Shown here: positions 9,155-18,579 of the stretch, one piece after another
How positions within the stretch are numbered: the first letter of the stretch is position 1
How the letters are laid out: each line of letters starts with the position of its first letter
Assembly (NCBI RefSeq): GCF_026191725.2
Contig: NZ_CP120863.1
Coordinates: forward strand, 841,001-905,000
DNA length: 64,000 nucleotides
Direction of reading: 5' to 3'
From: Roseibium porphyridii
GTDB taxonomy: Bacteria > Pseudomonadota > Alphaproteobacteria > Rhizobiales > Stappiaceae
Translations under genes and position numbers: made by a program
Notes under the pieces: generated by a model
Database searches by the model: none
Told to the model about the DNA's origin: nothing
The model's input: only the letters and a program-made list of their open reading frames with translations

Positions 9155-9928
9155 TGTTGGTTTCCGTTTTTCAAAAAACGCAGATATGCCTTCGCGGGCT
9201 TCCTCTGTTTCCCATGTGTCTGCCAGCCTTCGCACCGTGTCTTCGATCACGGCTTCGCTGATGTCAGATCCGAGAGATCGGGCAAGTGCCTTTGAGGCTG
9301 CGACGGCCGCCGGAGCTGCCGAAAGATAGGGTTTTATTTCCCGCTCCACTGCAGCGTCCAGATCTGCCTCTCGAACGACGATCCTCGCAAGGTCGAGAGA
9401 AACCGCTTCTTCCGCGCCAAAGATGCAGGCAGACATAAAGACCCTACGCGCCTTGCCCTCGCCCATGCGCGCCAAAACATAAGGGCTAATGGTTGCCGGG
9501 ATGAGGCCAAGACGCACTTCGGTTAGTCCGAACTTTGCGCTCTCAACAACGACAACCGTGTCGCAGACACTCATCATACCGATGCCGCCGCCAAAGGCCT
9601 GACCCTGTACGCGGCCGATCAACGGTTTCGGCATTTCGTTGAGACTTTTTAGCATCATGGCAAGTTTACGCGCCTCGGCCATCCGTTTCTCACGGTCCGC
9701 TTCGAATTGCTCGCGCATCCAGCCGAGATCACCCCCGGCACAAAAACTGCTGCCGGCACCCGTGAGGACAACAACACGAACACTGTTGTCGGACCCCAGA
9801 TGCTTGGCTGCGGCACTCAAGTCGTCGATCATGGTAGCGGACAGCGCGTTGTGCTTCTCTGGCCGGTTCAGTTTGAGTGTCGCAACGCCACGTTGGTCAA
9901 CTGAGAGCGACAGGGTCTCATATCTCAT
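9140..9928 (-). CDS. liuC: Methylglutaconyl-CoA hydratase
   Basis: This crotonase-fold enzyme should hydrate 3-methylglutaconyl-CoA to HMG-CoA in leucine breakdown. The 262-residue protein has the oxyanion segment SSFCAGGDLGWM near residue 60-71 and AFGGGIGM near 110. The stretch FGLTEVRLGLIPATISPYV around 132-150 is characteristic of the AUH/LiuC branch rather than of fatty-acid enoyl-CoA hydratases. Its ATG overlaps the stop of the HMG-CoA lyase gene by four bases (ATGA), so the two are translationally coupled. It is the last gene of the operon. Confidence 0.9.
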   Translation of the reverse strand: MRYETLSLSVDQRGVATLKLNRPEKHNALSATMIDDLSAAAKHLGSDNSVRVVVLTGAGSSFCAGGDLGWMREQFEADREKRMAEARKLAMMLKSLNEMPKPLIGRVQGQAFGGGIGMMSVCDTVVVVESAKFGLTEVRLGLIPATISPYVLARMGEGKARRVFMSACIFGAEEAVSLDLARIVVREADLDAAVEREIKPYLSAAPAAVAASKALARSLGSDISEAVIEDTVRRLADTWETEEAREGISAFFEKRKPTWTVT

Positions 9929-10785
9929 GTGTCCGTGCTCCTAAGGTTCTGTGCATATTCGGCAACTTCAGTCAGCAGGTCGCGGCGGATGCCCGTTTCA
10001 AAGCCATTGCTTTCCATCAGGTCAACAACGGCTTCTGTCGCGACGTTGCCCTTGGCTCCCGGCGCATACGGGCAACCGCCGAGGCCGCCAATCGCGCTGT
10101 CAAAGGTCCGAAGACCCTTTTCCAGGCTTACACTGATGTTTTGAAGGGCCCGGGCTTTGGTGTCGTGATAATGCCCGGCGAGTTTGTCGGCCGGCACTCG
10201 GTCCAGCACAGCATCGAGCATCTTGCCGATTGTTTCCGGCCTTCCGGCACCGATCGTGTCGCCAAGAGAAATTTCGTAACAGCCAAGCTCGAAAAGTGCG
10301 CCGGCAACTTCACCAACCTTTTCAGGTGGTGTCGGCCCGTCAAAGGGACAGTCGGTTACGCAGGAAACATAACCGCGAACGGGCATCTCGTCATGGTGGG
10401 CTTTCTCGAGCAAAGGTTTGAAACGTTCGATGCTCTCCGCCACGGAGCAGTTGATGTTCTTTTTCGAAAACCCTTCGGATGCGGAGCCGAATATCGCGAC
10501 TTCATCCGCCGAAGCTTTCCGGGCGGCGGTGTAGCCCTTCACATTCGGTGTCAGGACCGAATAGACCACGGCAGGATGCCGATAGATCCCGTCCATGACG
10601 TCTTGCGCATCGGCCATTTGCGGAACCCATTTCGGGCTGACAAAACTGGTCACCTCGATCTTGCGAAACCCGCAAGTGGAAAGCCGGTCGACCAGCTCGA
10701 TTTTGTGAGCCGTCGGCACGAACACTTTTTCGTTCTGAAGGCCGTCACGAGGACCCATTTCAAAAATGGTGACGAATTCGGACAT
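9925..10785 (-). CDS. liuE: Hydroxymethylglutaryl-CoA lyase
   Basis: The enzyme cleaves HMG-CoA to acetoacetate and acetyl-CoA. The 286-residue product starts with the family N-terminus EMGPRDGLQNEK, has EVTSFVSPKWVPQMADA near residues 44-60, the metal-ligand HYHDTKARAL, and the C-terminal GGLGGCPYAPGAKGNVATE that holds the catalytic Cys. All are hallmarks of HMG-CoA lyase rather than of isopropylmalate or citramalate synthases. It is coupled to liuC by a four-base overlap. A gap of about 95 bases separates it from the acyl-CoA synthetase upstream, where I see no clear promoter or terminator. Confidence 0.94.
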   Translation of the reverse strand: MSEFVTIFEMGPRDGLQNEKVFVPTAHKIELVDRLSTCGFRKIEVTSFVSPKWVPQMADAQDVMDGIYRHPAVVYSVLTPNVKGYTAARKASADEVAIFGSASEGFSKKNINCSVAESIERFKPLLEKAHHDEMPVRGYVSCVTDCPFDGPTPPEKVGEVAGALFELGCYEISLGDTIGAGRPETIGKMLDAVLDRVPADKLAGHYHDTKARALQNISVSLEKGLRTFDSAIGGLGGCPYAPGAKGNVATEAVVDLMESNGFETGIRRDLLTEVAEYAQNLRSTDT

Positions 10786-10880
10786 GTGTGGGCTCGCAAT
10801 ACCTTTTTGGAGGAGGTCTGATTATTTGGTGAGAAGCCGTTTGAACGGGAATGGAATCTGTTTGGGGCACGAATCGCGCA

Positions 10881-12512
10881 TCACCCCTCCTTCTCCGCCC
10901 TTGCACGCAGTGCTCGTCGAATAACTTTTCCGGTTGTCGTCAACGGCAGAGAATCGACAAACGTAACTTCCCTTGGATATTCATGTGCAGCCAGGCGCGT
11001 CTTTACGAAGTTGGCAATTTCTTTTGCCAGTGTGTCTGAAGGCTCGACGCCGTTTTTCAAAACCACATAAGCCTTGACGATCTCGGTGCGCTGCGCGTCG
11101 GGTTTGCCGACGACGCCTGCCATTGCAACAGCGGGATGCTTGATCAGGCAGTCTTCGATCTCGCCCGGCCCGATACGGTAGCCGGAGGACGTGATGACGT
11201 CATCGTCCCGTCCGACAAAACGAAGCCACCCATCGGCGTCGCAAAGACCGGTGTCGCCGGTTAGCAGCCAGTCTCCGGCAAACTTGTTTTCTGTCGCTTC
11301 GGGGTTGTTCCAATAGCCGAGAAACATCACGGGATCCGGTCTTTTGATCGCAATATTTCCAAGTGTTTCGGCAGGCAGCTCTTCGCCCTTGTCGTCCACA
11401 ATGGCGACGCGGTGTCCAGGCACCGCTCGACCCATGATGCCGGGTCTGGAGGCCATCAACCGTGTGCAGCTTGAGACCACCATGTTGCACTCTGTTTGAC
11501 CATAGAATTCGTTGATTGTCAGACCGAAGGTCTTCTTGCCCCAGTCGATCAGTTCAGCGCCGAGTGTCTCACCCCCGGATGCAACGGAGCGCAGATCAAG
11601 CTTCCAGTGCGCCAGCGGGTTCTCGCACTGACGCATCATCTTGAGCGCTGTGGGTGGCAGGAAGGTATTGCGGATTTTCTGGTCCTGCAGGAGTTCAAAG
11701 GCGGCTTCTGCTGTAAATTTTTTAAATCTGCATGCAACAACCGGAACGCCGAGAAAAAGCGCCGGCATCAGAACATCCAGAAGGCCGCCGATCCAGGCCC
11801 AGTCCGCAGGTGTCCAGATCCGGTCGCCGGGTTGCCCGAGAAAATCATGGCTCATTTCTACGCCCGGCAAGTGTCCAAGCAGGACCCGATGGCCGTGCAG
11901 CGCACCCTTGGGCTGACCCGTCGTGCCGGAGGTATAGATGATGATTGCCGGGTCGTCCGGAGTGGTGTTGAACGCTTCGAACGTGTCTTCGTGGCCAGCC
12001 ATGTGGCTCGCCAGATCCTGTGCATCACCAGTTTCGCCGTCGACGCAAAATACGGTTGTCAGTTCGGGCAACCGGTCGCGCAAGCCCGCCAGTTTGTCTG
12101 CACCGTCCTGATCCGTGATGACAACTTTCGCCCCGGAATCGCGGAGCCTGTATTCCAGGGCCTCTTCGCCAAACAGGGTGAAAAGCGGTATGGAAATAGC
12201 GCCAAGTTTCAGAGCCGCAATGTGGGCATAGGCTGTTGCGGGGCGTTGTGGCAGGAGGACCCCAATCCTGTCGCCCGGCTGAACACCTCGGCTTCTCAGA
12301 AGGTTGGCGAGCTGGTTTGAGAGCCTTTGCAGATCCGCATAAGTGTAACTTGCGATATCGCCGTCTTCGTTGACGAAGACCAGGGCTTCTCGGTTCGGCT
12401 CTTTCTCGGCCCACACATCGCAAATCGCGACACCGATGTTAAAGCGTTCCGGAATGTCCCAATCGAATTTTTCAGTCAGGTCTTCGTAGCTTCCTGCATC
12501 ATGCGGCAGCAT
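10881..12512 (-). CDS. AMP-forming acyl-CoA synthetase
   Basis: This 543-residue enzyme of the ANL superfamily activates a carboxylic acid to its acyl-CoA through an acyl-AMP. Visible motifs are the P-loop-like YTSGTTGQPKGALHGH (about residue 165-180), NEFYGQTE, LLTGDTG, the hinge-side YRIGPGEIE and the catalytic lysine motif TGKVIRR near the C-terminus. The start is placed at ATG 12512, overlapping the 3' end of liuD by 14 bases; a longer reading frame upstream has no support. Length and motifs resemble medium-chain (ACSM-type) synthetases more than acetyl-CoA synthetase. From its position it may activate isovalerate or another branched acid; that substrate is inference. Confidence 0.85.
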   Translation of the reverse strand: MLPHDAGSYEDLTEKFDWDIPERFNIGVAICDVWAEKEPNREALVFVNEDGDIASYTYADLQRLSNQLANLLRSRGVQPGDRIGVLLPQRPATAYAHIAALKLGAISIPLFTLFGEEALEYRLRDSGAKVVITDQDGADKLAGLRDRLPELTTVFCVDGETGDAQDLASHMAGHEDTFEAFNTTPDDPAIIIYTSGTTGQPKGALHGHRVLLGHLPGVEMSHDFLGQPGDRIWTPADWAWIGGLLDVLMPALFLGVPVVACRFKKFTAEAAFELLQDQKIRNTFLPPTALKMMRQCENPLAHWKLDLRSVASGGETLGAELIDWGKKTFGLTINEFYGQTECNMVVSSCTRLMASRPGIMGRAVPGHRVAIVDDKGEELPAETLGNIAIKRPDPVMFLGYWNNPEATENKFAGDWLLTGDTGLCDADGWLRFVGRDDDVITSSGYRIGPGEIEDCLIKHPAVAMAGVVGKPDAQRTEIVKAYVVLKNGVEPSDTLAKEIANFVKTRLAAHEYPREVTFVDSLPLTTTGKVIRRALRARAEKEG

Positions 12513-14493
12513 CGGCTTCCTCCGCGAGTGCAAGAAGCACGGTTCCGTCTGTAACCTGTTCACCTTCAGCCACCAGGACTTCGCCTATGACGCCATCTCG
12601 AGGGGCCTTCAGTGTGTGTTCCATCTTCATGGCCTCAAGAATGAGCAACGGCTGATCCTTCGCCACTGTGTCGCCGGCACGCGCACTGAGTACCTTCACC
12701 AGGCCGGGCATGGGTGCGACCAGCGTATCATCCGCGCTGCCCGCATCCTCGTCCGCGCTAAGGGAATCTGGAAGGCCTACCGGAAAAGCAAAACCATTCA
12801 GGAAGACGGTCAGACCCTTGCTGTCTTCCACGACAACGGCACGGGCACGATGGCCTTCGCAGTCATAGGTGATGGAATTGCCACTGACCTCAACCAGGGA
12901 ATAGTCGCGGCTGCCATCGGCCAAGTGCACGGCAAACCGGTTTTGTCCGAGCGCGTGAACTTCCACATCGCGGCGGTCTCCGCCAATTTCCAGAAGAGCG
13001 AATTGACGGGACGCACTCCATATTCGCCAGCCGGCGAGTGTTTCAAATGGATCGGTGCCGGCGACAGGCCGTGTCAGGCCGAGGGATGTCAGCGCAGCCA
13101 AGGCAACGGCGTCCTCAGGCACCGCCGGTTCGTCGATGAGCTGGTCCAGATCGCGATCTATGAGGCCGGTGTCAACGTCTCCAGCGGCGAACCCCTGATG
13201 CCTGCAGAGCGCAGCCAGGAAAGCAGCATTGGTCACACAGCCGGCAACTTCCGTCGCTTCCAGACTTGCCAGCAACTTGCCGAGCGCTGCTTCACGGGTT
13301 GGACCGTGAACGATGATTTTGGCAATCATCGGATCGTAGAAAGGGCTGATTTCATCCCCGGCACGCACTCCGGCATCGACGCGTGCGCTGTGGTCAGGAA
13401 GCGAAAGATGTTCAAGCGTTCCGATCGCCGGCAGAAAACCCTTTGGCGCGTCTTCTGCATAAAGTCTCGCTTCAAAGGCCCAGCCATCGAAGGACAAATC
13501 TTCCTGAGCTTTCGGCAGGTGCTCACCTGAGGCGACGCGAAGCTGCCATTCCACGAGATCCACGCCGGTGATGAGTTCGGTAACCGGGTGCTCGACCTGA
13601 AGGCGGGTGTTCATTTCCATGAAGTAAAACCGGTCGGACCGGAGGCCCTCGGACACGTCTGCGATGAACTCGATCGTGCCCGCACCGGCATAGTCAATTG
13701 CCTTCGCCGCCTTGACGGCAGCCGCACCCATGGCCGAACGCATGTCGTCCGGCATGCTGGGTGCGGGTGCTTCTTCAATGACTTTCTGATGTCGGCGCTG
13801 CAGGGAACAATCACGTTCGAAAAGGTGCACCGCGTTTCCGTGGCTGTCGCCAAAAACCTGGATTTCGATGTGTCGCGGCTTGGTAAGATATTTCTCGATC
13901 AGCACCGTGGCATCACCGAAGCTGGCTTCGCCTTCGCGTTGAGCGCCTTCAAGTGCCGCAGCAAAATCGCCAGGTGCATCCACGCGGCGCATGCCCTTGC
14001 CACCACCGCCTGCGCGGGCCTTGATCAAGACCGGATATCCTATTTCATCCGCTTTGCCTTTCAGGAATATCGGGTCCTGATTGTCACCGTGATAGCCGGG
14101 CACAACCGGGACGCCCGCTTCTTCCATCAAGGCCTTGGCAGCATCCTTCAGACCCATGGCGCGTATGGAGTGCGCACTTGGGCCAATGAAGACAATTCCT
14201 GCCTTTTCCAGTTCTTCGACAAAACCCGGGTTTTCTGAGAGGAAGCCGTAGCCCGGATGTACCGCTTCAGCACCGCTTTTGCGGCAAACATCGACAATCC
14301 GGTCGATCCTCAGATAACTGTCGGCAACCGGTGCCGGTCCAATCCGATAGGCCTCATCGGCCATCGCGACGTGTTTCGAGCCTGCATCTGCGTCCGAATA
14401 GATCGCAACCGTCTTGATGCCGAGTGTTCCGGCGGTTTCCATGACCCGGCAGGCAATTTCGCCGCGATTGGCAATGAGAATTTTCTTGAACAT
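12499..14493 (-). CDS. liuD: Methylcrotonyl-CoA carboxylase biotin-carboxylase/BCCP subunit
   Basis: The alpha subunit of 3-methylcrotonyl-CoA carboxylase carboxylates its own biotin using ATP and bicarbonate. The 664-residue protein starts [17 protein letters not shown] and has the biotin-carboxylase ATP-grasp region with GGGGKGMRRV (about 160-170), FMEMNTRLQVEHPVTE (about 288-303), and a C-terminal biotinyl domain with EAMKMEHT, where Lys623 should carry biotin. Pairing with liuB, liuC and HMG-CoA lyase favours methylcrotonyl- over propionyl- or acetyl-CoA carboxylase. Its ATG overlaps the stop of the ASCH-macro gene by one base (TGATG), indicating translational coupling. Confidence 0.93.
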   Translation of the reverse strand: MFKKILIANRGEIACRVMETAGTLGIKTVAIYSDADAGSKHVAMADEAYRIGPAPVADSYLRIDRIVDVCRKSGAEAVHPGYGFLSENPGFVEELEKAGIVFIGPSAHSIRAMGLKDAAKALMEEAGVPVVPGYHGDNQDPIFLKGKADEIGYPVLIKARAGGGGKGMRRVDAPGDFAAALEGAQREGEASFGDATVLIEKYLTKPRHIEIQVFGDSHGNAVHLFERDCSLQRRHQKVIEEAPAPSMPDDMRSAMGAAAVKAAKAIDYAGAGTIEFIADVSEGLRSDRFYFMEMNTRLQVEHPVTELITGVDLVEWQLRVASGEHLPKAQEDLSFDGWAFEARLYAEDAPKGFLPAIGTLEHLSLPDHSARVDAGVRAGDEISPFYDPMIAKIIVHGPTREAALGKLLASLEATEVAGCVTNAAFLAALCRHQGFAAGDVDTGLIDRDLDQLIDEPAVPEDAVALAALTSLGLTRPVAGTDPFETLAGWRIWSASRQFALLEIGGDRRDVEVHALGQNRFAVHLADGSRDYSLVEVSGNSITYDCEGHRARAVVVEDSKGLTVFLNGFAFPVGLPDSLSADEDAGSADDTLVAPMPGLVKVLSARAGDTVAKDQPLLILEAMKMEHTLKAPRDGVIGEVLVAEGEQVTDGTVLLALAEEADAAA

Positions 14494-15440
14494 CAGTCTT
14501 CCGCCCTCCCAAGCGCGGCCAAGAGATGACGGTGATTTTCTTCACTGAAGGCAACGAGAATGACGGATCTGATATTCAGATGGTCGACAAGCGATCTCGA
14601 AATCGTGGAGGTGGCAATTTCCGCTGCCTGATCCGTGGGATAACCATAGACGCCGGTTGAGATTGCCGGGAAGGCGATGCTTTCGCAGGCGTTTTCCGCA
14701 GCAAGCCGCAAACTGGATTCATAGCAACTGGTCAAGATTTCGGCTTCACCGTTTTTACCGCCTTGCCAGATGGGACCGACAGTGTGGATCACATGTCTGG
14801 CGGAGAGGTCATAGCCACCAGTGATCTTTGCCTGACCGGGTTCGCAACCGTTGAGCCTGCGGCATTCCTCAAGCAATTGTGGGCCTGCTGCGCGATGGAT
14901 CGCTCCATCGACACCACCGCCACCAAGGAGACTTGTGTTCGCGGCGTTGACAATTGCATCGACGGAGAGACTGGTGATGTCTCCAATCAGTGTTTCGATG
15001 CGGTCGGGAGCGTTGGACACCCCATCGCGACTTTGGAAATTTTCGACAAGCTTGAACCGTTCGCAGACAAGGTCCATCTCCGGTGAAAACCCGCCATTTC
15101 GTTCAAAATAGGCCTGATGTTCTCTTTGCCATCCGCCAAGATCGTCATTTTCACCCTCGGCAAGGGCAAAGTCTTCGCCAACGTCGCAAAAGCGATTGAT
15201 TGTCACATCGACGGTTTCAATGACAAATGCAGGAGTGCCATCCCAATTGAGCGCTATGTCGCGACGACCAACTACGGGAAGGGCTTCATCGCCGTTCTGA
15301 AAGTCTCGCAAAGCGCCGCAGGTAGCGGTTTTCCTTCCGTCTCGAACCAGTGCGATGAGTTGGTCGCTCAGGTCCTTGCTGTCACCGAACTTGAAGGTTT
15401 CAGCGCCGGGATATTTCTTTTTCAGATCATCAATGAACAT
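14493..15440 (-). CDS. ASCH domain-macro domain fusion protein
   Basis: The 315-residue protein joins two domains. Residues 1 to about 133 look like an ASCH domain (YhfF type): [27 protein letters not shown], and [23 protein letters not shown] folds resemble PUA and are thought to bind RNA or modified nucleotides. Residues about 145-315 are a MacroD-type macro domain: [45 protein letters not shown] and [10 protein letters not shown]. MacroD proteins remove ADP-ribose from acidic residues and deacetylate O-acetyl-ADP-ribose. It lies 3 bases after the hydrolase gene and overlaps liuD by one base, so it is translated with the leucine pathway. Its role there is unknown. Confidence 0.87.
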   Translation of the reverse strand: MFIDDLKKKYPGAETFKFGDSKDLSDQLIALVRDGRKTATCGALRDFQNGDEALPVVGRRDIALNWDGTPAFVIETVDVTINRFCDVGEDFALAEGENDDLGGWQREHQAYFERNGGFSPEMDLVCERFKLVENFQSRDGVSNAPDRIETLIGDITSLSVDAIVNAANTSLLGGGGVDGAIHRAAGPQLLEECRRLNGCEPGQAKITGGYDLSARHVIHTVGPIWQGGKNGEAEILTSCYESSLRLAAENACESIAFPAISTGVYGYPTDQAAEIATSTISRSLVDHLNIRSVILVAFSEENHRHLLAALGRAED

Positions 15441-15443
15441 CGT

Positions 15444-16277
15444 TTAGCTCCCAGCCCTGTGTTGAGCCTGCAAAAAACTCTGCACATGAAAGGCAATTGC
15501 TTCCGGCGCGTCTTCCTGCATCAGATGTCCTGCATTCGGGATAGAGACGAAACTTGATCCAGGGATCATTGCATGCAGTTCGCGTCCACGGTCTATCGGG
15601 ATCCACTCATCTTCCTCGCCCCACAGGATCTGCACCGGGCAACGGATCTCTGCATATCGGTCCTGAACCTCGTCCGTATAACGCTGGTCCATTTGGGCGA
15701 TCTGGCGGTAAAAGGCGGCCTGTTTTTCTGCGCCGACCCACTGATCTGCATAAGGGGTCAAAACCTCGGGGCCTGCCTTGTGATGCATTGCCGATTGCAG
15801 ATAGGCGGGCAGAATGGCCTCGTGCATGTAGCTGGGCATTTCGGCAAAGGCGGTCTCATGGTGTTTCACATGCTGCACCAGAGGTGAGCCCCACGGCCTC
15901 AGGGCGACAGGATCAATCAGTGTCAGGCTGTTGTAGTCGACGGCATCGATCAGGTGCGCGCGCAGTGCGGTCGCGCCGCCGAAGTCGTGTGCGACGACAT
16001 CGGGCCGGTCCAGCTTCCAATGTTCTGTCAGTGCGGCAAACAGGCGATTTTGGATACCGAGTGACACGTCACCGTCAGGCCTGTCTGAATTGCCGTAACC
16101 CAGCATGTCGTAGAAAAAGACCGTGTGGCTGTTGGCCAGCAAGGGAGCCAGTCTTGACCATTCATGAGACCAGAACGGCGTGCCGTGCATCATCACAAGA
16201 GGGGTGCCCACGCCGAGGCTGCCCCACCGGATTGAATGACCTTCAAAGTCGAATGTCTGCGGTGTCTGCCAGGTCAT
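15444..16277 (-). CDS. Alpha/beta hydrolase with Asp nucleophile (dehalogenase/epoxide-hydrolase type)
   Basis: The 277-residue protein has the alpha/beta-hydrolase fold. The oxyanion loop reads MMHGTPFWSHEW, the nucleophile elbow VVAHDFGGATAL and the C-terminal catalytic His is in AGHLMQEDAPE. Asp rather than Ser at the elbow is typical of haloalkane dehalogenases, fluoroacetate dehalogenases and epoxide hydrolases, so an esterase or thioesterase role is less likely. It lies between liuB (9-base gap) and the ASCH-macro gene (3-base gap) in the leucine operon. The substrate cannot be told from sequence. Confidence 0.8.
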   Translation of the reverse strand: MTWQTPQTFDFEGHSIRWGSLGVGTPLVMMHGTPFWSHEWSRLAPLLANSHTVFFYDMLGYGNSDRPDGDVSLGIQNRLFAALTEHWKLDRPDVVAHDFGGATALRAHLIDAVDYNSLTLIDPVALRPWGSPLVQHVKHHETAFAEMPSYMHEAILPAYLQSAMHHKAGPEVLTPYADQWVGAEKQAAFYRQIAQMDQRYTDEVQDRYAEIRCPVQILWGEEDEWIPIDRGRELHAMIPGSSFVSIPNAGHLMQEDAPEAIAFHVQSFLQAQHRAGS

Positions 16278-16286
16278 GATACGTCC

Positions 16287-17894
16287 TCACATTCTGAACA
16301 GGCCGAACCGGGTGTCTTCAATGGGAGCGTTCAGGGCCGCAGACAGCGACAAGCCGAGAATGTCGCGGGTTTTTCGCGGATCAACGATGCCGTCATCCCA
16401 AAGGCGTGCCGTCGCATAAAGCGGATGGCCCTGTTCTTCGAATTGGTCGACGATGGGTTGTTTAAACGCGTGTTCTTCTTCCTGCGTCCAGCTGCCGCCC
16501 TTGCGCTCGATGCCGTCACGGCGAACGGTTGCCAGCACGCCCGCAGCCTGTTCTCCGCCCATCACCGAAATGCGTGAATTCGGCCAGGTCCACAAGAAGC
16601 GCGGTGAATATGCCCTGCCGCACATGCCATAGTTGCCTGCGCCGAACGACCCGCCGACCAGCATTGTGATTTTCGGAACCGAGGTCGTCGCGACAGCGGT
16701 GACTAGCTTCGCGCCGTCCTTGGCGATCCCGCCGCTCTCATATTTTTGGCCGACCATGAAGCCGGTGATGTTCTGCAAAAAGACAAGCGGAACCTTGCGC
16801 TGCGAGCAAAGTTCAACGAAATGCGCCCCCTTGACCGCACTTTCGGAAAACAAAACGCCATTGTTGGCGATGATGCCGACCGGCATTCCGTGAATGTGGG
16901 CAAAACCGCAGACCAGCGTGGTGCCGTAACGGGCCTTGAATTCATCAAACCGTGAGCCGTCGACAGTGCGTGCAATGACTTCGCGGATGTCATAGGGCGT
17001 TTTCAGATCGGCTGGAACAACACCCAGAATTTCCTCCGGGTCGTAGAGCGGGTCTTCTGGCGTTTCCATGGCAACGATGGAGGATTTCGTTCGGTTCAGG
17101 CTGGCGATAGACCGACGGGCTAATGCGAGCGCGTGGGCATCATCGCGGGCCAGATGATCTGCCACACCGGACAGGCGTGTGTGCACGTCTCCACCGCCGA
17201 GGTCTTCCGCCGTAACTTCTTCGCCCGTTGCGGCTTTGACCAGAGGAGGACCAGCCAAAAAGATCGTGCCCTGGTTTTTGACGATAATGGTCTCGTCGGA
17301 CATGGCCGGCACATAAGCGCCGCCCGCGGTGCACGACCCCATCACCACTGCTATCTGGGCAATGCCCTTCGACGACATCTGAGCCTGATTGTAGAAGATT
17401 CTGCCGAAATGGTCGCGGTCAGGAAAGACCTCGTCCTGATTGGGCAGGTTGGCGCCACCGCTGTCCACCAGATAGATGCACGGCAAGTTGTTCTCAGCAG
17501 CAATTTCCTGAGCGCGCAGATGCTTTTTTACGGACATTGGGTAGTAGGTGCCACCTTTGACCGTTGCATCATTGGCAAGGATCATCACTTCCTGGCCTTC
17601 GACACGGCCGATCCCGGCGATCATGCCAGCCGCTGGTGCTGCACTGCCATACATATCGTGTGCGGCAAGCATACCCACTTCCAGGAAGGGAGACCCCGGA
17701 TCGAGCAGACGCGAGACACGTTCACGCGGCAAGATCTTGCCTCTTGAAAGGTGACGTTGCCGTGCGTTCTCGCCGCCACCGTCAAGCGCGGATTGCGCGG
17801 CCTGTTTAACAGAGTCCATGGCCTTTTCATGGGCTTCACGGTTCTGCGCAAATTGTGCGCTCTTCGGCGAGAGGCTCGATTTGAGGATGCTCAT
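16287..17894 (-). CDS. liuB: Methylcrotonyl-CoA carboxylase carboxyltransferase subunit
   Basis: The beta subunit moves carboxyl from biotin to 3-methylcrotonyl-CoA, forming 3-methylglutaconyl-CoA. The start is ATG 17894 ([10 protein letters not shown]), giving 535 residues, the usual MccB length; the reading frame stays open upstream into tetR but that extension is not homologous-looking. Family segments include [26 protein letters not shown] (split here as [14 protein letters not shown] and [10 protein letters not shown]), [43 protein letters not shown] and [12 protein letters not shown]. The gene begins one base after the tetR stop, so regulator and enzyme are in one transcript. Confidence 0.93.
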   Translation of the reverse strand: MSILKSSLSPKSAQFAQNREAHEKAMDSVKQAAQSALDGGGENARQRHLSRGKILPRERVSRLLDPGSPFLEVGMLAAHDMYGSAAPAAGMIAGIGRVEGQEVMILANDATVKGGTYYPMSVKKHLRAQEIAAENNLPCIYLVDSGGANLPNQDEVFPDRDHFGRIFYNQAQMSSKGIAQIAVVMGSCTAGGAYVPAMSDETIIVKNQGTIFLAGPPLVKAATGEEVTAEDLGGGDVHTRLSGVADHLARDDAHALALARRSIASLNRTKSSIVAMETPEDPLYDPEEILGVVPADLKTPYDIREVIARTVDGSRFDEFKARYGTTLVCGFAHIHGMPVGIIANNGVLFSESAVKGAHFVELCSQRKVPLVFLQNITGFMVGQKYESGGIAKDGAKLVTAVATTSVPKITMLVGGSFGAGNYGMCGRAYSPRFLWTWPNSRISVMGGEQAAGVLATVRRDGIERKGGSWTQEEEHAFKQPIVDQFEEQGHPLYATARLWDDGIVDPRKTRDILGLSLSAALNAPIEDTRFGLFRM

Positions 17895-17895
17895 G

Positions 17896-18537
17896 TCACC
17901 CGGTCTCCCTTTGGGATGTGTCCTGACCTGGCGCGACTGCCTTGCGCACCAGTTTGAGATAGAGATCTTCAATGTCCTTTTCGGACAGATGGCCGCCTTC
18001 ACGGTACCAGGCAGGAATGCCGGTCAGCATGGCGATGATCGCCCTTGTTGCAACCTTCGCATCGTCCACGGCGTAGCGCCCCAATTCGCTACCACGTTCC
18101 AGGATCTTAGTCAGGATAGCCTCATAGCGGCGACGCTCGACTTCAACGAGTTCGAAGTTCTGCGGCTCCAGATTGCGCAGTTCCATATAGGAAATGAACA
18201 CCTCGTCCGCGCGTTCCAGGTGGTAGCGGATGTGGAAGCGGACAAACCTTTCAAGCGGGTCCATCTTCTCCTCAACGGATGCCTTGTCCCAGGCGGCCAG
18301 CAGTTCGGCCATGTGGGTCAGCATCAAGTCCTTGAGAATGTCCTGCTTGGTCGGAAAGTGGTTGTAGAGCGCTCCTGGCCGGACGCCGACATCGGCAGCG
18401 ATTTCCCGCATGGAGACAGCCGCATAGCCCGACGTGGCGAACCTGCGAAGTGCGGCACTGCGCACACGCGCAGCAGTTTCCTGGCCTTTTGCCCTGGGTT
18501 GAGGCCGGACAGGCGTCTTTGCAGCTGTGTGTGCCAT
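17896..18537 (-). CDS. TetR-family regulator of the leucine operon
   Basis: The 213-residue protein has a TetR helix-turn-helix at about residues 30-75 ([20 protein letters not shown] then [16 protein letters not shown]) and an all-helical ligand domain. The start at ATG 18537 follows GGAGG by five bases; a frame extension further upstream runs into the operator and is rejected. The gene is first in the operon and separated from liuB by one base. A palindrome just upstream suggests autorepression, with an acyl-CoA pathway intermediate as probable inducer. Many proteobacteria use a MerR-type LiuR instead, so TetR control here is the less common arrangement. Confidence 0.88.
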   Translation of the reverse strand: MAHTAAKTPVRPQPRAKGQETAARVRSAALRRFATSGYAAVSMREIAADVGVRPGALYNHFPTKQDILKDLMLTHMAELLAAWDKASVEEKMDPLERFVRFHIRYHLERADEVFISYMELRNLEPQNFELVEVERRRYEAILTKILERGSELGRYAVDDAKVATRAIIAMLTGIPAWYREGGHLSEKDIEDLYLKLVRKAVAPGQDTSQRETG

Positions 18538-18557
18538 TTTTCCTCCAAGACTGTAAA

Positions 18558-18579
18558 TAAATGAACGATCATTCATTTA
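18558..18579 (-). promoter_or_regulatory. Candidate TetR operator overlapping a possible promoter
   Basis: TAAATGAACGA / TCATTCATTTA forms an inverted repeat of 11-bp arms with one mismatch, centred between 18568 and 18569, about 30 bases before the tetR ATG. On the minus strand a possible -35 TTGTAA (18582-18577) and -10 TATTTA (18559-18554) are 17 bases apart with the palindrome between them. That promoter would leave only about 10 bases of leader, so the exact promoter is uncertain; the palindrome itself is clear. Confidence 0.65.

Noticed and set aside
9877..10821. Long plus-strand open frame (314 codons) opposite HMG-CoA lyase
   Set aside because: It is antisense to a clearly recognised gene and arises from GC-rich codon bias on the other strand; no motif or ribosome site.
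12616..13530. Plus-strand open frame (304 codons) opposite liuD
   Set aside because: Shadow of the biotin carboxylase gene; no recognisable motifs.
14493..15440. DarTG-like toxin-antitoxin reading of the macro-domain protein
   Set aside because: The N-terminal domain is ASCH-like, not a DarT ADP-ribosyltransferase, and no toxin gene adjoins; the macro domain is in the MacroD-type operon context instead.
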